Shown here one piece after another: positions 49,834 to 58,785 of a stretch of DNA of 64,000 bases (positions are counted from its first letter, which is position 1; the number at the start of each line of letters is the position of its first letter). The stretch lies in assembly GCF_001439605.1 (NCBI RefSeq), contig NZ_LMBX01000010.1, positions 60,347-124,346 of the forward strand, read 5' to 3'. The position numbers and the translations under genes are program-made. Source of the stretch: Cytobacillus praedii (GTDB lineage: Bacteria; Bacillota; Bacilli; Bacillales; Cytobacillaceae). Below the pieces are notes generated by a model that was given only the letters and a program-made list of their open reading frames with translations, ran no database searches and had not been told where the DNA came from.

Positions 49834-50604
49834 ATGTCATTTTTTAATAAGATGTTAGCAAGTGTTGGAATCGGTTCGGCAAAGGTAGATACAAAGCTTG
49901 ATAGCGATACGGTTGTACCAGGCGGAGAAATTCGAGGAGTCGTTGAAATTCAGGGGGGGAATGTAGAACAAAGAATTGATGATATTTATTTAACTTTAAA
50001 CACGACGTATATTAAGGAAGCAGATGATAAGAAATATACAGTTCCTGCTCAAATTGATCGATTCCGTTTAACTGAATCGTTTGTGCTTATGGCAAACGAG
50101 AGAAAAGTCATTCCATTCTCATTCATTCTTGCTCCTGACACACCTTTATCAATTGGAAAGACGAAGGTATGGATTGCGACAGGCTTAGATATAAAGAATG
50201 CGGTGGATCCAACTGATAAAGATTATCTCCAAGTTGTACCTAATCAAATAATGGATTCCGTGCTGAAAGCAATTAATGGATTAGGTTTCAGATTAAGGGA
50301 AGCTGATTGTGAACAAGCACCACATCGTTTGCGCAGAAGACTTCCGTTCATCCAAGAATTTGAATTCGTTCCAGTCTCAGGTCCATTCCGTGGGAGATTA
50401 GATGAAGTAGAAATAACTTTTTTCCCTGTTTCTGCCTATGATATTGAAATTTTAATGCAGGTAGATCGAAAAGTGCGAGGATTAAGCAGTTTATTCTCAG
50501 AAGCGTTAAATATGGATGAATCCAATCTTCGTTTTACAGTGAACCAGGGCGATATTCCACATATGCAGCAAAAAATTCAATCTATCATTCAAAGCTATTC
50601 TTGA
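49834..50604 (+). CDS. spo0M: Sporulation control protein Spo0M
   Basis: A 256-residue protein with an arrestin-like beta-sandwich fold. It begins MSFFNKMLASVGIGSAKVDT and has the GGEIRGVVEIQGG stretch characteristic of the Spo0M family. In B. subtilis it affects the onset of sporulation and cell shape. ATG 49834 is 9 bp after AGGAGG; an ATG two codons earlier is too close. A terminator follows the stop. Confidence 0.93.
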   Translation: MSFFNKMLASVGIGSAKVDTKLDSDTVVPGGEIRGVVEIQGGNVEQRIDDIYLTLNTTYIKEADDKKYTVPAQIDRFRLTESFVLMANERKVIPFSFILAPDTPLSIGKTKVWIATGLDIKNAVDPTDKDYLQVVPNQIMDSVLKAINGLGFRLREADCEQAPHRLRRRLPFIQEFEFVPVSGPFRGRLDEVEITFFPVSAYDIEILMQVDRKVRGLSSLFSEALNMDESNLRFTVNQGDIPHMQQKIQSIIQSYS

Positions 50605-50608
50605 TCAA

Positions 50609-50640
50609 AAAAATAAGCCTGAACAGGGCTTATTTTTTTT
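50609..50640. terminator. Terminator between spo0M and the GDPD gene
   Basis: AAAATAAGCC and GGCTTATTTT form a stem with A and T runs on the two sides, so it works in both directions. Confidence 0.88.
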
Positions 50641-50647
50641 GTCATTA

Positions 50648-51487
50648 TCATTGAAAGATAAATGTAAGGAGTGTGCCGTTTGTTTCTTGATATTCTTCAT
50701 CTGAAATAACACCATTTACTCCCAATCTTTGCATCATTTGAAATTGATACTGCTTTTTTATTGTCCATGAAAAAATATCAAAGCCGTATTGTTTTGCCTG
50801 ATGAATAATTGACTTAGAAAGGAGATGATGATTGACAGATAGGAAGGACGCAAACTGGCTATACGTTTGAAAGTGAAGGATATTAAGCGGTTTTTCTAAT
50901 AGAATTCCAGATGAAATAGTTGGAGTTAATTCATGGAATTTTTTTATCTCATTTATATTGAAGGATTGGACTTTTAATGTGGAAGGTTTTATGCCGTTAT
51001 CTATATATTTTATCAATGTATCTGATAATAACTTTGTCAATTGAGGCTGATTTTCCGAAGATTTCATTTCTATTAGCAATCCAATTTTTCCGCCAAATTG
51101 CTTCAAAACCTCCTCTAGTAATGGAATTCTTTCATTTGTATATTCAGAGGAATACCAGGATCCTGCATCTAGCATTTTAATTTCCTGAACAGTTAAATCT
51201 CTGATATAACCCATTCCATCCGTTGTCCTTTGCACATCAGCATCATGAATGACAACCAGATGGCCATCCTTGCTTAACCGAACATCAAACTCAATAAAGT
51301 CAAAGCCAAGATCAACAGCTTTTTGAAAAGCAGCCATTGTATTTTCTGGTGCATAGAACGATGCACCACGATGAGCAATCGATTGGAAAGGCTGTAGAGG
51401 GTGAAGAATATATGAAAGCATAGAAATAATTAACCATATTATAACTGATAAGAAGAAAGGTTTTTTAGTTGCTGTGGAAACCCACAA
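50648..51487 (-). CDS. Glycerophosphodiester phosphodiesterase, membrane-anchored
   Basis: A 279-residue GDPD. An N-terminal hydrophobic anchor (about residues 10-28) is followed by the catalytic TIM barrel: AHRGASFYAPENT (HRG and ENT motifs), FIEFDVRLSKDG (metal Glu/Asp), VVIHDADV and IEMKS. It hydrolyses glycerophosphodiesters to glycerol 3-phosphate and an alcohol, outside the membrane if the anchor is N-in. The TTG start has GGGGGGA 6 bp upstream; the ATG codons further up overlap that site. Confidence 0.9.
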   Translation of the reverse strand: MWVSTATKKPFFLSVIIWLIISMLSYILHPLQPFQSIAHRGASFYAPENTMAAFQKAVDLGFDFIEFDVRLSKDGHLVVIHDADVQRTTDGMGYIRDLTVQEIKMLDAGSWYSSEYTNERIPLLEEVLKQFGGKIGLLIEMKSSENQPQLTKLLSDTLIKYIDNGIKPSTLKVQSFNINEIKKFHELTPTISSGILLEKPLNILHFQTYSQFASFLSVNHHLLSKSIIHQAKQYGFDIFSWTIKKQYQFQMMQRLGVNGVISDEEYQETNGTLLTFIFQ

Positions 51488-51854
51488 ATTACATCCCCCC
51501 ATAAGAAGCAAGTTATTATTTACTCAGTTTAGCTCCCCCTAGCATCGACGTGAGTGAAGCTTTCATAAAGACATCGTGTTTTTGTTGCTCTCGAGAATAT
51601 GGGGCAGCAGGTTATAATACAACCATCCATCCAGCGTGTCTTTTGCATGATGGATGCTGAACAGACGCCTCCTTTTTCAATAGTATATGAAAGAAAACAC
51701 AAAATGTAAGCGTTATCATACTGATAAAATGTACAATCGACAAAAATCGTATTTTTTCTTTGAAGGAAACGACACGAGTAAAGGCGAAAACGATATTTAA
51801 ATAAAGACAGTTATTTTCATTAGTAGAATGAAGGGATGTAGGAGGGAAGACACA
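51488..51854. other. Intergenic region with hairpin, possible 33-codon ORF and cre site
   Basis: A CATCCATC...GATGGATG inverted repeat lies at about 51625-51660. On the minus strand a frame beginning with CTG after AAAGGAGG encodes about 33 residues (ending LESNKNTMSL); it reads protein-like but the start codon is weak. A cre-type site is at 51704-51718. No larger gene is visible. Confidence 0.4.
51704..51718. promoter_or_regulatory. cre (CcpA) consensus site
   Basis: ATGTAAGCGTTATCA matches WTGNAANCGNWNNCW at every defined position. The nearest genes are yodL (downstream) and the GDPD gene (divergent, 217 bp away). Confidence 0.55.
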
Positions 51855-52163
51855 TTGCTAAAAGAGCTTACCAGGGTGAAAACAAAGCTATTTGATGTGA
51901 CCATTTTTCAAACGCCTGAATTTCGGCAAACAAAGGGATATAGACAAGTGTACAGGCTATCCATGGAGGGGGCCGATCATGAGGAATGCTTATATTCCGT
52001 ATTTGCGACATTTAATGTCCCAGATCTGATTCCTAAAGATTTTTCAGGCCGTTTTATTGCGACAGGTGATATTTTATTTATTGATGAAGGACGCAGAGGG
52101 CAATTTTATTATCAATTGCAGCCTGGTGGCTGGAAGATAATTAATCGTATACAAATTAGATAA
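51855..52163 (+). CDS. yodL: YodL-like protein
   Basis: A 102-residue protein. The block VKTKLFDVTIFQTPEFRQTKGYRQVYRL and the GRFIATGDILFIDEGRRG stretch match B. subtilis YodL, an early-sporulation protein that interferes with the rod-shape determinant MreB when overproduced. The TTG start has GTAGGAGGG about 9 bp upstream; an ATG nine codons earlier precedes that site and is rejected. It lies in the conserved deoD-yodL-yozD order. Confidence 0.82.
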   Translation: MLKELTRVKTKLFDVTIFQTPEFRQTKGYRQVYRLSMEGADHEECLYSVFATFNVPDLIPKDFSGRFIATGDILFIDEGRRGQFYYQLQPGGWKIINRIQIR

Positions 52164-52182
52164 GGAGAGCATTTGCTCTCCT
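52164..52182. terminator. Hairpin between yodL and convergent small genes
   Basis: GGAGAGCA and TGCTCTCC form an 8-bp stem with a 2-nt loop directly after the yodL stop, touching the stop of the minus-strand gene. There is no long T tract on the plus strand. Confidence 0.55.
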
Positions 52183-52330
52183 ATTCCGTATTGGAACCAG
52201 GATTCCCCTTTCTTCCTCCGCTTGCGGAAAATTCCTTCCCGTGTGCTTCCTGCTCAGCGATGATGGCTTCTTTTGGAATATGGTTATTTTTTTTCGGTGA
52301 ATTGATTCGGTTTCGATGTTTTTTTCCCAT
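52181..52330 (-). CDS. Small basic hydrophilic protein, unknown
   Basis: A 49-residue protein (MGKKHRNRINSPKKNNHIPK at the start, then AEQEAHGKEF and SGGRKGNPGSN). GGAGCGTCATTA precedes the ATG. Composition resembles small acid-soluble or other minor spore proteins, but I cannot match it to a named Ssp family. It is 13 bp downstream of the next small gene and probably co-transcribed with it. Confidence 0.7.
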   Translation of the reverse strand: MGKKHRNRINSPKKNNHIPKEAIIAEQEAHGKEFSASGGRKGNPGSNTE

Positions 52331-52343
52331 TAATGACGCTCCT

Positions 52344-52472
52344 TTATCTATTGCTTTTTGTCTTTACTGTTTTAGAGGTATTTGGTTCAGTATTTGCTCT
52401 TGATGTTGGATTTGTTTCATTGGCATGCTGAACAGCCTGTCTTAATTTCTTACTCATTTTTTCTTGTGACAT
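52344..52472 (-). CDS. Small hydrophilic protein, unknown
   Basis: A 42-residue protein (MSQEKMSKKLRQAVQHANET, then a Thr/Ser/Asn-rich tail). AAAGGAGG lies 8 bp before the ATG, an ideal ribosome binding site. It lacks Cys and hydrophobic segments. Together with the gene at 52181-52330 it forms a two-gene unit on the minus strand between yodL and deoD; a sporulation role is a guess from context. Confidence 0.68.
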   Translation of the reverse strand: MSQEKMSKKLRQAVQHANETNPTSRANTEPNTSKTVKTKSNR

Positions 52473-52753
52473 GAATGCAACCTCCTTTGGAAAAGCTATT
52501 GTTAGCTTACCCGCATCCTTTAAATTAATGCTTAAATATAATGTGAAACCTCAGTCAGTGGAAGAACCACATATTGTTAAATCGTGTGTTTATAGGCTAT
52601 TGACCCTGTACTCAGAAATTTTTGTTCACTTAACTTCTTGAAGCGAGGGATCTTACAGCCCATTTATCTGGGATAAACGTTTAAAGATAAGTGGAATATA
52701 TGGTATAGTGGGAAATGGCAGATAAAGTTTTATTGATAAATGGAGGTTACATA

Positions 52754-53458
52754 ATGAGTGTTCATATTGGTGCCAAGGAAAATGAAATTGCAGAAACGGT
52801 TCTATTACCAGGAGATCCGCTTCGTGCCAAATATATTGCCGAAACATTTCTAGAAAATGCAGCTTGCTATAATGAAGTTCGTAATATGTTCGGATATACG
52901 GGTACATATAAAGGGAAGCGAATCTCTGTACAGGGGACCGGAATGGGTGTCCCATCAATTTCAATTTATATAAATGAACTAATGAATAGTTATAATGTGC
53001 AAAATTTAATTAGGGTAGGTACTTGCGGTGCTATTCAAAAAGATGTAAAAGTAAGGGATGTTATTCTTGCAATGACCGCATCAACAGATTCACAAATGAA
53101 TCGACTTACATTTGGCGGAGTTGATTTTGCGCCGACGGCCAATTTTGAGCTGTTAAAGAATGCATACGATGCAGGCATGCTGAAAGGTTTAAACTTGAAA
53201 GTCGGAAATGTATTTACTGCTGATATGTTTTATAACGACAACGCTGAATTAGAAAAATGGGCTAAGTACCAAATTTTAGCCATTGAAATGGAAACAGCCG
53301 CTCTTTATACACTAGCTGCAAAATTCAATAGAAAAGCACTTTCCGTTTTGACAGTCAGCGACCATATTTTAACGGGTGAAGAAACAACAGCTGAAGAAAG
53401 ACAAACGACTTTTAACGAAATGATCGAGGTAGCACTCGAAGCAGCTATTAAAGAATAA
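52754..53458 (+). CDS. deoD: Purine nucleoside phosphorylase, DeoD type
   Basis: A 234-residue hexameric-type PNP that splits purine (deoxy)nucleosides with phosphate. Landmarks: [13 protein letters not shown] (phosphate), [18 protein letters not shown] (ribose-binding Glu/Met) and TVSDH with the catalytic Asp. ATG 52754 has GGAGGTTACATA upstream; the longer frame is spurious. A TATAGT -10 element lies at about 52702. It takes its usual place between yodL and yodJ. A nucleoside hydrolase is encoded elsewhere in the window. Confidence 0.95.
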   Translation: MSVHIGAKENEIAETVLLPGDPLRAKYIAETFLENAACYNEVRNMFGYTGTYKGKRISVQGTGMGVPSISIYINELMNSYNVQNLIRVGTCGAIQKDVKVRDVILAMTASTDSQMNRLTFGGVDFAPTANFELLKNAYDAGMLKGLNLKVGNVFTADMFYNDNAELEKWAKYQILAIEMETAALYTLAAKFNRKALSVLTVSDHILTGEETTAEERQTTFNEMIEVALEAAIKE

Positions 53459-53472
53459 TGAGTGGTTTAGTG

Positions 53473-53500
53473 AACTGGTTCATACATTGAGCCAGTTTTA
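53473..53500 (+). terminator. Terminator after deoD
   Basis: AACTGGTTCA and TGAGCCAGTT pair with one G-U, followed by TTATTATT. Confidence 0.78.
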
Positions 53501-53702
53501 TTATTTAAGTGGCTGTGATCAACAAATAAAGTTATTATAGCTGATTGAAAATAGGAATCACATTAGCTATTAAATAAAAAATCAGGTAGACATACCTATA
53601 TAGCATGTTCCATTTTTGGGATATTATTTAACTCTGAAAATGTTATTTTTTCATGTTAAAATAAATAATGCTTACTAGTTTTATAGGGAATAGGTGGAAA
53701 AA

Positions 53703-54554
53703 ATGAAAAAAATAGTTGCTTTAACAGCCATTTCTAGCTTGCTGCTCGCTGGATGCAGTCAATTAGATCCTATCTTGGAAAAAGTGCCGTTTTTGAAAAA
53801 TGATAATGAAACAGAACGTACTGCAGATGTAATTGATAAAGAAGCAGAAAATAATAATGAAAAAGTAAAAAAACAAACAGAGGATCAAAATAAGTCTGAA
53901 GAAAATGTACCAACACTTGAAGCGGCATTTTTTAATGATGTGAAGGTAGTGAATGGTAGAAATATCATTCAAAATCCGACAAACTTTATGGTTCTAGTAA
54001 ATAAGGAATTCAGTCTGCCAGACGGCTACACGCCAGAGGATTTAGTACGGCCAAATGTATTGTTCTCTTTCGGGGATCAAGATATAGAAAAAGCCTATAT
54101 GCGACAAGATGCAGCTACAGCACTTGAAAAAATGTTTGAAGAAGCGAAAAAACTAGGGATTCATTTGTTTGCTGTTTCCGGATACCGGTCCTATAACAGG
54201 CAAATACAAGTATATAAGGCAGAGGTAAATAAATTCGGAGAAGAGAAAGCTGCATTAGCAGTGGCTGTTCCAGGGACAAGTGAACACCAGACAGGATTGA
54301 CTATGGATTTATCTAGTCAAAGCGCGAAATTTGAACTCTCTGAACAATTCGGAGAAACGCCCGAAGGGAAATGGATTGCAGCAAATGCCCATCTCTATGG
54401 TTTTATCCTCCGCTATCCAAAAGGAAAAGAAGGAATTACTGGCTATAAATACGAACCATGGCATTTTAGATATGTAGGGAAAGAAGCTGCAACAATTATT
54501 TATAAAAAGGGTTGGACTTTAGAGGAATATTTCGGAACAGTAAAGAAAATATAA
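53703..54554 (+). CDS. yodJ: D-alanyl-D-alanine carboxypeptidase, VanY family (YodJ)
   Basis: A 283-residue lipoprotein (lipobox LLAGCS, Cys18) with a low-complexity Glu/Asn/Lys linker up to about residue 75 and a VanY/M15 peptidase domain. Zinc motif pieces are SGYRSYNRQ, TSEHQTGLTMDLS (His and Asp ligands) and EPWHFRYVG (His). It trims the terminal D-Ala of peptidoglycan stems at the cell surface. ATG 53703 has AGGTGG at 6 bp. The gene order deoD-yodJ-ctpA mirrors B. subtilis in this neighbourhood. Confidence 0.93.
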   Translation: MKKIVALTAISSLLLAGCSQLDPILEKVPFLKNDNETERTADVIDKEAENNNEKVKKQTEDQNKSEENVPTLEAAFFNDVKVVNGRNIIQNPTNFMVLVNKEFSLPDGYTPEDLVRPNVLFSFGDQDIEKAYMRQDAATALEKMFEEAKKLGIHLFAVSGYRSYNRQIQVYKAEVNKFGEEKAALAVAVPGTSEHQTGLTMDLSSQSAKFELSEQFGETPEGKWIAANAHLYGFILRYPKGKEGITGYKYEPWHFRYVGKEAATIIYKKGWTLEEYFGTVKKI

Positions 54555-54651
54555 GTGATCAACCGTAATTAATACCTTAACTTTGTTTTTTCTATCAAAA
54601 AAATGGTATTCTATTCAATAAGGATTTGAGGAATTTTTACGGAATACGAAA

Positions 54652-56127
54652 GTGGTGAAGGTTTTGCAAACGGAGGATTTAAACCAGGATCAACCAGAAA
54701 AGCCATCTGGCATTATTCGAATGAAGAAATTTCAATTTGTCATTATGCTTTTATTAGCTGTAATCATTTCTGCTGGGATTACCGCTGCTGCATTTATAAT
54801 TGGCGGACAAAAGGCAGTGAATAGCAGTGGTGAAGAGCGGAATGAGTTTCAAAAACTATATGCTGCCTTTGATTCGCTAAAAACCTCCTATTTTCAGGAA
54901 GTAGATGGCGATAAGTTAATTAATGGAGCAATTAATGGGATGGTCGATGCTTTAGAGGATCCATATTCTGATTATATGAGTGTAGATGAAGCAAAAAATT
55001 TTCATCAAAGCATCTCTTCTTCATTTGAGGGAATAGGAGCAGAAATCCAAGAAAAAGAAGGCTCGATTGTCATTGTTTCTCCAATTAAAGGTTCACCGGC
55101 AGAAAAGGCAGGACTAAAGCCAAATGATAAGGTAGTATCTGTTGATGGAAAAAGCCTGCAAGGCATGAGTTCGTCAGAGGCTGTACTATTAATCAGGGGA
55201 GAAAAAGGAACAAAAGTGGAGCTTTCAATTTTGCGTCCAGGAGTAGAAGATGCAATGACTGTTCCGATTGTCCGAGATACAATCCCTATTGAAACGGTAT
55301 ATGGAGAAATGCTTGAAGATGGCATCGCAAAGGTGCAAATTACTTCTTTTTCTGAGAATACTTCCAATGAGCTTGTAACTAAGTTAAATGAATTGCAGGA
55401 CCAAGGGATGAAAGGGCTCATTCTTGACTTAAGACAAAACCCTGGTGGATTATTAGATCAAGCGGTTAAAATTTCAAGTTTATTTGTGCCAGAGGGAGAA
55501 ATTATTTTCCAAGTAGAAGATCGCAATGGCAAAAGAGAGGAATATAAATCTACTGGCTCTAAAAATCCAAAGATTCCCCTCGTAGTTGTTATTGATAAAG
55601 GAAGTGCGAGTGCATCGGAGATTCTAGCAGGTGCGGTGAAGGAAGCGGCTAATATCACACTTGTTGGGGAAAAGTCATTTGGAAAGGGAACTGTACAAAG
55701 AGCACAAGATTTTTCTGACGGTTCTAATATGAAGTTTACAACTGAAAAATGGCTAACTCCAAAAGGCAACTGGATCCATAAGAAAGGAATTACACCTGAT
55801 TATGAAGTAGCCTTGCCTGAGTATGCGACACTGCCTTTCATTAATCCCGATTTGGAATTAAAGCTTTCTATGTCTTCAAAAGAAGTGAAGGCTGCCCAGC
55901 AGATGTTAATTGCTCTTGGTTATAATCCTGGCAGAGAAGATGGTTTCTTCGATGATCAAACAAAATCGGCTGTTGAAAAGTTCCAATCAGCTGTAAAGCT
56001 GAAAGCGGATGGAGTGCTAACAGGTCAATCTACCCTCGTTCTCATGGAGAAGTTACGAGAAAAGCTTGATAAAGACGACACACAAATAAAAAAAGCGGCA
56101 GAGATTTTGAAGCAGGAAATGAGTTAA
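54652..56127 (+). CDS. ctpA: Carboxy-terminal processing protease CtpA
   Basis: A 491-residue S41 protease. One N-terminal membrane anchor (about 25-50), a PDZ domain (about 125-200, IGAEIQEKEGSIVIVSP), the catalytic domain with Ser in DKGSASASEILAGA and Lys in FGKGTVQ, and a C-terminal peptidoglycan-binding domain (about 405-465, AAQQMLIALGYNPGREDG). This order is that of Bacillus CtpA. The start is one of two adjacent GTG codons or a TTG shortly after; the ribosome binding site does not decide between them. Confidence 0.92.
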   Translation: MVKVLQTEDLNQDQPEKPSGIIRMKKFQFVIMLLLAVIISAGITAAAFIIGGQKAVNSSGEERNEFQKLYAAFDSLKTSYFQEVDGDKLINGAINGMVDALEDPYSDYMSVDEAKNFHQSISSSFEGIGAEIQEKEGSIVIVSPIKGSPAEKAGLKPNDKVVSVDGKSLQGMSSSEAVLLIRGEKGTKVELSILRPGVEDAMTVPIVRDTIPIETVYGEMLEDGIAKVQITSFSENTSNELVTKLNELQDQGMKGLILDLRQNPGGLLDQAVKISSLFVPEGEIIFQVEDRNGKREEYKSTGSKNPKIPLVVVIDKGSASASEILAGAVKEAANITLVGEKSFGKGTVQRAQDFSDGSNMKFTTEKWLTPKGNWIHKKGITPDYEVALPEYATLPFINPDLELKLSMSSKEVKAAQQMLIALGYNPGREDGFFDDQTKSAVEKFQSAVKLKADGVLTGQSTLVLMEKLREKLDKDDTQIKKAAEILKQEMS

Positions 56128-56129
56128 TA

Positions 56130-56335
56130 GTCTCGCCCTTAGACTAACTGGCTGTTAGACTCCACATTAAGATCCAGTGGGAACTAGTATTCTTAGTGTG
56201 GATAAACAGCTCGTAAAGGCACCAGTGGTTTTTCTAACAATCAGTGGGTGATGAAAGAATTCCCCACTGATAGAAGTTTTACTTGCGAGAAAAGCGCTCT
56301 CCTAACTTTTGGTGAGTGCTTTCTTTATGCACGGA
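56130..56335. repeat. Hairpin-rich intergenic element, copy 1
   Basis: Three inverted repeats stand in a row: CCACATTAAGA/TCTTAGTGTGG (about 56162-56202), TCAGTGGG/CCCACTGA (about 56242-56272), and AAAGCGCTC/GAGTGCTTT (about 56293-56323), the last terminator-like. The word CTAACAATCAGTGGG recurs, inverted and with one change, at 59437-59453. It may be an interspersed repeat or a structured RNA. Confidence 0.45.
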
Positions 56336-56375
56336 AAATAAATGGCTACATGAGCAAAAGCAAAGAGGTGTTACT

Positions 56376-56774
56376 TTGAAACAAATTTCACATCTTAATG
56401 AACAGATAAGACAGGAAATTATGGATATTGAATCGGAATGTGAATATTTAGGTCAAAAGATGGAAGATGTTTTTAAAGAGGATTTTCATGAATTAAAAGA
56501 ACAAATTGTCATTGAGCTGATTCGTGAGGTCAAAGGTAGACCTGCGTCAAGGGAAGATATCTTTAATGAGAATTATGAGTCTTATCTTGAAGTTGGTGTC
56601 GAGAAGGATGATATATACTTTCCAAATGCGTATATTCCTGTTTGGAAATGTAAAAGAGAGATGTTTCATTCGATTGGATTATTAATGAGTGATAATTTAA
56701 ACGTCCTTGAAAAAAAACTAAGCAATATTATTACTGAAATGCATGAAGATCATATGAAAGATAGGGATTCTTAA
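56376..56774 (+). CDS. Helical cytoplasmic protein, unknown
   Basis: A 132-residue acidic protein that I do not recognise. It is predicted to be mostly helical, with a coiled-coil-like N-terminal half (LNEQIRQEIMDIESECEYLGQ) and an ExxxH-rich C-terminus. The TTG start has AGAGGTG 5 bp upstream. The stop overlaps the ATG of the following COG0523 GTPase by one base, so the two are translationally coupled and probably work together. Confidence 0.72.
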   Translation: MKQISHLNEQIRQEIMDIESECEYLGQKMEDVFKEDFHELKEQIVIELIREVKGRPASREDIFNENYESYLEVGVEKDDIYFPNAYIPVWKCKREMFHSIGLLMSDNLNVLEKKLSNIITEMHEDHMKDRDS

Positions 56775-57697
56775 TGAATAAAACTGAGATCTATATTTTA
56801 TCAGGTTTTTTGGGGAGCGGAAAAACTACTTTATTGAAACAGCTGCTAACCGAAGAGAAGAAACAAAATCGGAAAATTGCTGTGATGATGAATGAACTTG
56901 GAAAAGTCTCGATTGATTCAGATGCAGTCGATGAGGACATTCCTCTAAAAGAATTGCTTGATGGCTGTATTTGCTGTACGATTCAAGATAAACTTGAGTC
57001 ACAATTACAAGGGCTGCTTGTGATTGATAAACCAGATGCCATATACATTGAAGCTACAGGAGCTGCGCACCCAGTTGAAGTTTTGGATGCAGTTTTGTCC
57101 CCGCTATTCGCAGATCGAATAGAAGTTAAAGGAATCATCTCTGTTGTCGATGGAAAACGCTGGCTAGATCGATATACACTCAGTCCTCAGGTTCAGCAGC
57201 TGCTCATTGAACAAATTCGTCATGCAGATTTAATTTTACTAAATAAAACGGATGAGTTAACGGACGGAGAGCAATCGAAATTAACGATGGAAATCCAAGC
57301 CCTTAATTCTCATGCATTTTCTATTTTGACAACCTTTGCGAAAGTACCGATTCAGCAAATAAGAAAATTATCTACAAGTATAAAAACTGATAAGGCCCAA
57401 ACACATGTAAGTACTGATTTAAAATTAAGTACATTCGTGTACCAGTTTAAATATTCCATTGATCAAATGGAGTTTGAATCCTTTTTAAGAAGGCTTCCAG
57501 ACACGATATATCGAATAAAAGGTTATGTGAAATTTCATTCTTCGAGGTTTCCTAGTCTGTTTCAATATTCCTATGGCATGCCTATATATATGAAGGAAAA
57601 TATGAATATGCCGCTTAATATGGTTTTTATCGGCGAAAATATTGACTGGATGAAAATAGAAGAGGAGCTGCGTTCATTAGAAACAAAAAAATCATAA
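56774..57697 (+). CDS. COG0523/CobW-family GTPase metallochaperone
   Basis: A 307-residue G3E-family GTPase. Walker A GFLGSGKTT (about 11-19), the metal-binding CxCC in DGCICCTIQ (about 69-77), Walker B in IYIEATGAAHP, base specificity LLNKTDEL, and a CobW C-terminal domain from about residue 205. The short length resembles YjiA more than the zinc-stress protein ZagA/YciC. The metal is unknown, and no Zur box is visible. It is coupled to the helical protein upstream. Confidence 0.9.
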   Translation: MNKTEIYILSGFLGSGKTTLLKQLLTEEKKQNRKIAVMMNELGKVSIDSDAVDEDIPLKELLDGCICCTIQDKLESQLQGLLVIDKPDAIYIEATGAAHPVEVLDAVLSPLFADRIEVKGIISVVDGKRWLDRYTLSPQVQQLLIEQIRHADLILLNKTDELTDGEQSKLTMEIQALNSHAFSILTTFAKVPIQQIRKLSTSIKTDKAQTHVSTDLKLSTFVYQFKYSIDQMEFESFLRRLPDTIYRIKGYVKFHSSRFPSLFQYSYGMPIYMKENMNMPLNMVFIGENIDWMKIEEELRSLETKKS

Positions 57698-57704
57698 TCT
57701 CCAA

Positions 57705-57741
57705 TAAAAAACGTGTTCAGTTTAAGTAGAACACGTTTTTT
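57705..57741 (+). terminator. Terminator after the COG0523 gene
   Basis: AAAAACGTGTTC and GAACACGTTTTT form a 12-bp stem followed by TTTATT. Confidence 0.92.
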
Positions 57742-57914
57742 TTATTGAAGATTATTTAGTGCAGACGGACTACCGCCAAACAACTTCATGCTCCTCTTGG
57801 TTAGCAGAATGATTAAGGCACTTGTGCATTAATTATGAATACAAACTCTTTCATTTTGGAAAACTTTTTAAATAGAGGGTTTTCGAAAATAAATAATGAA
57901 ATTGAGTGGGAAAT

Positions 57915-58760
57915 ATGATGTACCGTATTACAGTTATATTAATGATTGCTGTCCTATTTAATAGTTCAATCATATATGCAGACAAGGACAATGTGAGTAT
58001 TCGGATTGAGATGCTTCCATGGGAAAAGGTAAATAACATCCTGCCAAAGTATAGTAAGTTCACTGTTTTGGATGTTGAGACTGGAAAGAAATTTCAAGTA
58101 CAAAGACGTGCTGGAAGTAATCATGCAGATGTTCAGCCTTTAACTTCAAAAGATACAAAAATCATGAAAAAAGTATATGACGGGAAATGGAGCTGGAAGC
58201 GAAGAGCGATAATTGTTATTAATGGAAACCAATGGATAGCTGCCTCCATGCATGGAATGCCACATGGGGCAGGTGCATTAAAAAATAACTTCCCTGGGCA
58301 TTTTTGCATCCATTTTTATGGGAGTACAACCCATCGAACAAATTTTATGGATCTTTCACATAAATTAATGATCTTAAAATCTGCGGGAAAGCTTCAAGAA
58401 TATGTAAACAATAATGACCCATATGAAATTATTCGTGCATTTATTGCTGGGTTGAAACAGCAGGATGCTCAAATAGTCTCCGCAGTCTCCTTACAGAAAA
58501 TTAAATGGAAAAGTTTGCTGGAAAATGTAGAAAACATAAATTTATCACGTATGCTTGTTATGCCGATAGAAGATCTTACAGAAGAGTTAAGTTTGGAAAT
58601 TCCAATAGAGGTTGATATGGTTATAAAAGATTCCGGGGGAAGGTCTTTCAAAGGGAAAATTAATTTAGTCAGATTCTCTCCGTATAGTGCTTGGAAAATT
58701 GACAGCATCCAATTTTTAGAGGACAGTCAATTAGTATTAAAAAACAATAAAAAAGCTTGA
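57915..58760 (+). CDS. Secreted protein with GHFCIHF motif, unknown
   Basis: A 281-residue protein with a signal peptide (cleavage near IIYADK, about residue 21). The central domain has highly patterned blocks: NHADVQPLTSKD, GKWSWKRRAIIV, SMHGMPHGAGA and PGHFCIHFYGSTTH (about residues 125-139). The HxxxxG...GHxCIHF arrangement recalls the His/Cys active site of YkuD-like L,D-transpeptidases, but it is not the standard motif, so an L,D-transpeptidase-like or related cell-wall activity is only a suggestion. The C-terminal 100 residues form a separate domain. ATG 57915 is favoured; 57918 is possible. Confidence 0.75.
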   Translation: MMYRITVILMIAVLFNSSIIYADKDNVSIRIEMLPWEKVNNILPKYSKFTVLDVETGKKFQVQRRAGSNHADVQPLTSKDTKIMKKVYDGKWSWKRRAIIVINGNQWIAASMHGMPHGAGALKNNFPGHFCIHFYGSTTHRTNFMDLSHKLMILKSAGKLQEYVNNNDPYEIIRAFIAGLKQQDAQIVSAVSLQKIKWKSLLENVENINLSRMLVMPIEDLTEELSLEIPIEVDMVIKDSGGRSFKGKINLVRFSPYSAWKIDSIQFLEDSQLVLKNNKKA

Positions 58761-58785
58761 GAGGATGATCTCTCAAGCTTTTAAT
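58749..58785. terminator. Bidirectional terminator
   Basis: AAAAGCTTGAGA and TCTCAAGCTTTT form a perfect stem, followed by T residues on both strands. It is shared by the secreted-protein gene and the convergent zinc-ribbon gene. Confidence 0.9.
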
